NCBI GenBank assembly: GCA_903958115.1
Contig: CAJBRS010000077.1
Coordinates: forward strand, 1-6,835
Direction: 5' to 3'
DNA from: an uncultured bacterium
GTDB lineage: Bacteria > Patescibacteriota > Minisyncoccia > Phycocordibacterales > CAWITU01
DNA: 6,835 nucleotides
Position 1 is the stretch's first letter, and each line of letters starts with the position of its first letter. Shown here in pieces: positions 5,078 through 6,835 of this stretch. A model generated the notes under the pieces. It was not told the DNA's origin and did no database searches. It saw only the letters and a program-made list of their open reading frames with translations. Made by a program: the position numbers and the translations under genes.

Positions 5078-5977
5078 ATGTATTTATCGAAAAACAAAAA
5101 AAGAACTCCAATAAAAGGATTCACCCTAATTGAGCTCATGGTAGTAATCTCGATTATCGGTTTTTTGTCGTCTATTGTATTGGCAAGTTTGAATGTGGCG
5201 AGAGAGAAAGCCCGAATAAGTTCTGGAGTACAGTTTAACGCCTCACTTATTCATCGCTACGCCCAAGTAGCCTATTACAACTTTAATGACAGCACTCCTA
5301 ATGACCAAGCTGGTAAAAATAATGGTGTAATAACCGGACCTGTTAGTTTCTCCTCTGACACATTCTCTGGATTAGGAAAGTCGGCTTCTTTTAATGGTGG
5401 TGAAATAACTATCCCAGATGACCCGAGTCTCGACTTTAATACGAGTCAGAGTTTTGCTCTATCAGCCTGGATTAAAACCACAGACCGCAATCATATCCGC
5501 ATTATAAGCAAAGGACATTGGGGATTCAGTCCAGGATATGTCTTACAAATACATTGTTGTGATAGTAATGGGAATGAACAACTTGTTGCGGGGATTAACC
5601 ATGCGTATTTTTATACTTCTAATAACAAAGACTTAGCTGACAATCGATGGCACCATATTGCCGCAGTCTTTGACAGAGAAAACAAGAAAATAACTGCCTA
5701 CATTGATGGAAATGTCGCTCCCCCATTTAACAACGCTGGCTATTGTGGAACAATTCAAAACGGATATCTTGATATCAGTAATTGTGGAACAGATATCGTC
5801 TCAGCAACAACCGACCCTCTTTGTATCGGTGCAGGAGACTCATCTTGTGCCGAAGAATTTTTCTATGGCCTAATAGACGAAGCCATGGTGCTCACCGACA
5901 CAACCTCCTCCAGTTTCCTAGAAAAAGATATAAAGAATATATATAAAAATGAATTAGCCTATCATTTAAACCCCTAG
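5078..5977 (+). CDS. Type IV pilin-like protein with C-terminal LamG/concanavalin-like domain (copy 2)
   Basis: This is a 299-residue protein. A 14-residue basic leader ends in the prepilin site KG|FTLIEL (Gly14, Phe15, Glu19 as Glu+5), followed by the same pilin helix as copy 1: 35 residues from K13 to I47 are identical. A LamG-like jellyroll follows from about 65: YYNFNDSTPNDQAGKNNG, SFALSAWIKT (125-134), DNRWHHIAAVFD (188-199), YIDG (208-211), then FYGLIDEAMVLTDT near the end. Six cysteines (160, 161, 223, 236, 249, 257) suggest disulfides in an exported head. ATG 5078 is the only usable start before the cleavage site; no Shine-Dalgarno sequence is present, and TATA-like boxes abut the start. 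The gene stands alone, divergent from secD, and its end overlaps convergent rodA by 12 bp. It is predicted to be a surface-displayed minor pilin or pseudopilin with unknown ligand. Confidence 0.9.
   Translation: MYLSKNKKRTPIKGFTLIELMVVISIIGFLSSIVLASLNVAREKARISSGVQFNASLIHRYAQVAYYNFNDSTPNDQAGKNNGVITGPVSFSSDTFSGLGKSASFNGGEITIPDDPSLDFNTSQSFALSAWIKTTDRNHIRIISKGHWGFSPGYVLQIHCCDSNGNEQLVAGINHAYFYTSNNKDLADNRWHHIAAVFDRENKKITAYIDGNVAPPFNNAGYCGTIQNGYLDISNCGTDIVSATTDPLCIGAGDSSCAEEFFYGLIDEAMVLTDTTSSSFLEKDIKNIYKNELAYHLNP
5144..5181 (+). repeat. 38-bp identical repeat, copy in pilin-LamG 2
   Basis: This is the partner of 1911-1948, in the same orientation, at the same position in the pilin helix and in the same reading frame. 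The two copies are about 3.2 kb apart, flanking secDF. Confidence 0.9.
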
Positions 5978-6835
5978 AAACTCGTTCTTAATGACATCTT
6001 TGTGAGCTGCTCTAGCATATCGACGCATACCCATCAAAATACCTAAGCCCCCAAACTCAGTAAGTAAGTGAGAACCTCCATAACTCATAAACGGAACTGT
6101 AATACCAGTGACCGGCAATAAACCTATATTCATACCAATATTAATAAAGAAATGACTCATGAAGAAAATGGCCAAACCAGCCCCAAAGAGTATCTCGAAA
6201 TTTGTTTCGCCACGCGTAGCGTTATAAAGAATACGCCAAATAACAACACCAAATAAGAAAAAGGCGATCAAAACCCCAACAAATCCCCACTCCTCTGCAA
6301 AAGCGGCAAACATAAAATCTGTTTGGTACTCAGGCAAAAATTTCAATCTTGATTGTGTACCATACCCAATCCCCTTACCTAAAAATTGCCCCGAACCCAC
6401 GGTAATGGTTGATTGGTAGGCGTTATAGCCACTACCTGATATGTTTGCCACGGGGTGCAAAAAGTTGAGAATTCTTTCTTTCTGAAACTCTTTAAAACCA
6501 AAATGCCAAAGACCAAAAAAACTAACAGTCCCAATCATAAAGACTAGCAATAAATGTTTTCTAGAAATTCCAGAAACCAAAACCATACCAAACCAAATAC
6601 AAAAAATGATAATGGCCGAACCAAAATCCGGTTGAATCAATATCAAAGCAAAGATAATAAAAGCATAAACCCCAGAAACAATAATATGTTTAATATTAGC
6701 TATTTCGATATGTCTCCTAGAAAAATACTTAGCTAAAATAAGAATGAGGACTATTTTGATTGGATCGGCAGGCTCAAAGGCCACCCCCCCAACATTAAAC
6801 CAACTTCTGGCACCTTTGGAAACATGGCCCAAAAC
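5966..6835 (-). CDS. rodA: Rod shape-determining protein RodA (SEDS family), N-terminus beyond the right edge
   Basis: The last 289 residues are visible; roughly the first 100 are missing. The frame is open to the window edge (…VLGHVSKGARSW), so there is no start here. RodA is the integral-membrane glycosyltransferase that polymerises lipid II into peptidoglycan during elongation, together with a class B PBP. Family motifs seen are GARSWFNVGG, QPDFGSA, YNAYQSTITVGSGQFLGKG, GTQSRLKFLPEYQTDF with the presumed catalytic Asp at about visible residue 173, AEEWGFVG, and NIGMNIGLLPVTGITVPFMSYGGS near the C-terminus. These favour RodA over FtsW. The usual FQPSE motif is FEPAD followed by Pro, a mild oddity. 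The 3' end overlaps the pilin-LamG gene by 12 bp. No penicillin-binding protein gene is visible downstream; one could lie upstream, off the window. Confidence 0.95.
   Translation of the reverse strand, partial: VLGHVSKGARSWFNVGGVAFEPADPIKIVLILILAKYFSRRHIEIANIKHIIVSGVYAFIIFALILIQPDFGSAIIIFCIWFGMVLVSGISRKHLLLVFMIGTVSFFGLWHFGFKEFQKERILNFLHPVANISGSGYNAYQSTITVGSGQFLGKGIGYGTQSRLKFLPEYQTDFMFAAFAEEWGFVGVLIAFFLFGVVIWRILYNATRGETNFEILFGAGLAIFFMSHFFINIGMNIGLLPVTGITVPFMSYGGSHLLTEFGGLGILMGMRRYARAAHKDVIKNEFLGV

Noticed and set aside
6554..6736. 60-codon plus-strand frame
   Set aside because: Antisense to rodA; Asn/Lys-rich shadow translation.
1..6835. CRISPR array, insertion sequence, tRNA, toxin-antitoxin or phage genes
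   Set aside because: No regularly spaced repeats, transposase motifs, tRNA cloverleaf or toxin-antitoxin pairs were seen; the only sizeable direct repeat is the pilin helix code.

Overview
The window carries part of a bacterial chromosome that looks like a member of the Candidate Phyla Radiation (Patescibacteria), most likely Parcubacteria. This assignment is an inference. It rests on a 16S rRNA 5' domain with a very short V1 hairpin and a substituted 338 region, on pseudopilin-like proteins with the '...SSIVLASLNVAR' helix style I associate with these genomes, and on tightly packed genes with overlapping ends. No start codon in the window has a convincing Shine-Dalgarno sequence.

Layout: positions 1-415 are the 5' part of a 16S rRNA gene on the minus strand, running off the left edge. 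Its leader and promoter lie at about 416-636 and include a consensus-like promoter, a boxA-like element and several hairpins. One leader segment can pair over 15 bp with the 16S 5' end. Next, also on the minus strand, is an RDD-family membrane protein fused to a pilin-like helix and domain (659-1570). Divergent from it is a two-gene plus-strand unit: a 69-residue single-TM protein (1663-1872), then a type IV pilin-like protein with a LamG-type lectin domain (1872-2741), sharing TAATG. It converges on secF and overlaps it by 29 bp. secD-secF form a minus-strand operon (4966 down to 2713). Divergent from secD is a second pilin-LamG protein (5078-5977). It converges on rodA, which is cut by the right edge, and overlaps it by 12 bp.

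How the genes fit together: SecD/SecF support protein export, and RodA (a SEDS glycosyltransferase) builds the cell-wall peptidoglycan. The two pilin-LamG proteins are predicted to be inserted into the membrane, processed by a prepilin peptidase not seen here, and displayed outside the cell with a glycan- or protein-binding jellyroll domain. The same pilin helix is also embedded in the RDD protein, so three of the eight genes share one membrane-helix module. The most notable signals are this module sharing, with a 38-bp nucleotide-identical patch inside otherwise synonymously diverged copies, the RDD-pilin fusion, promoters placed directly on start codons, and the rRNA leader complementary to the 16S 5' end.
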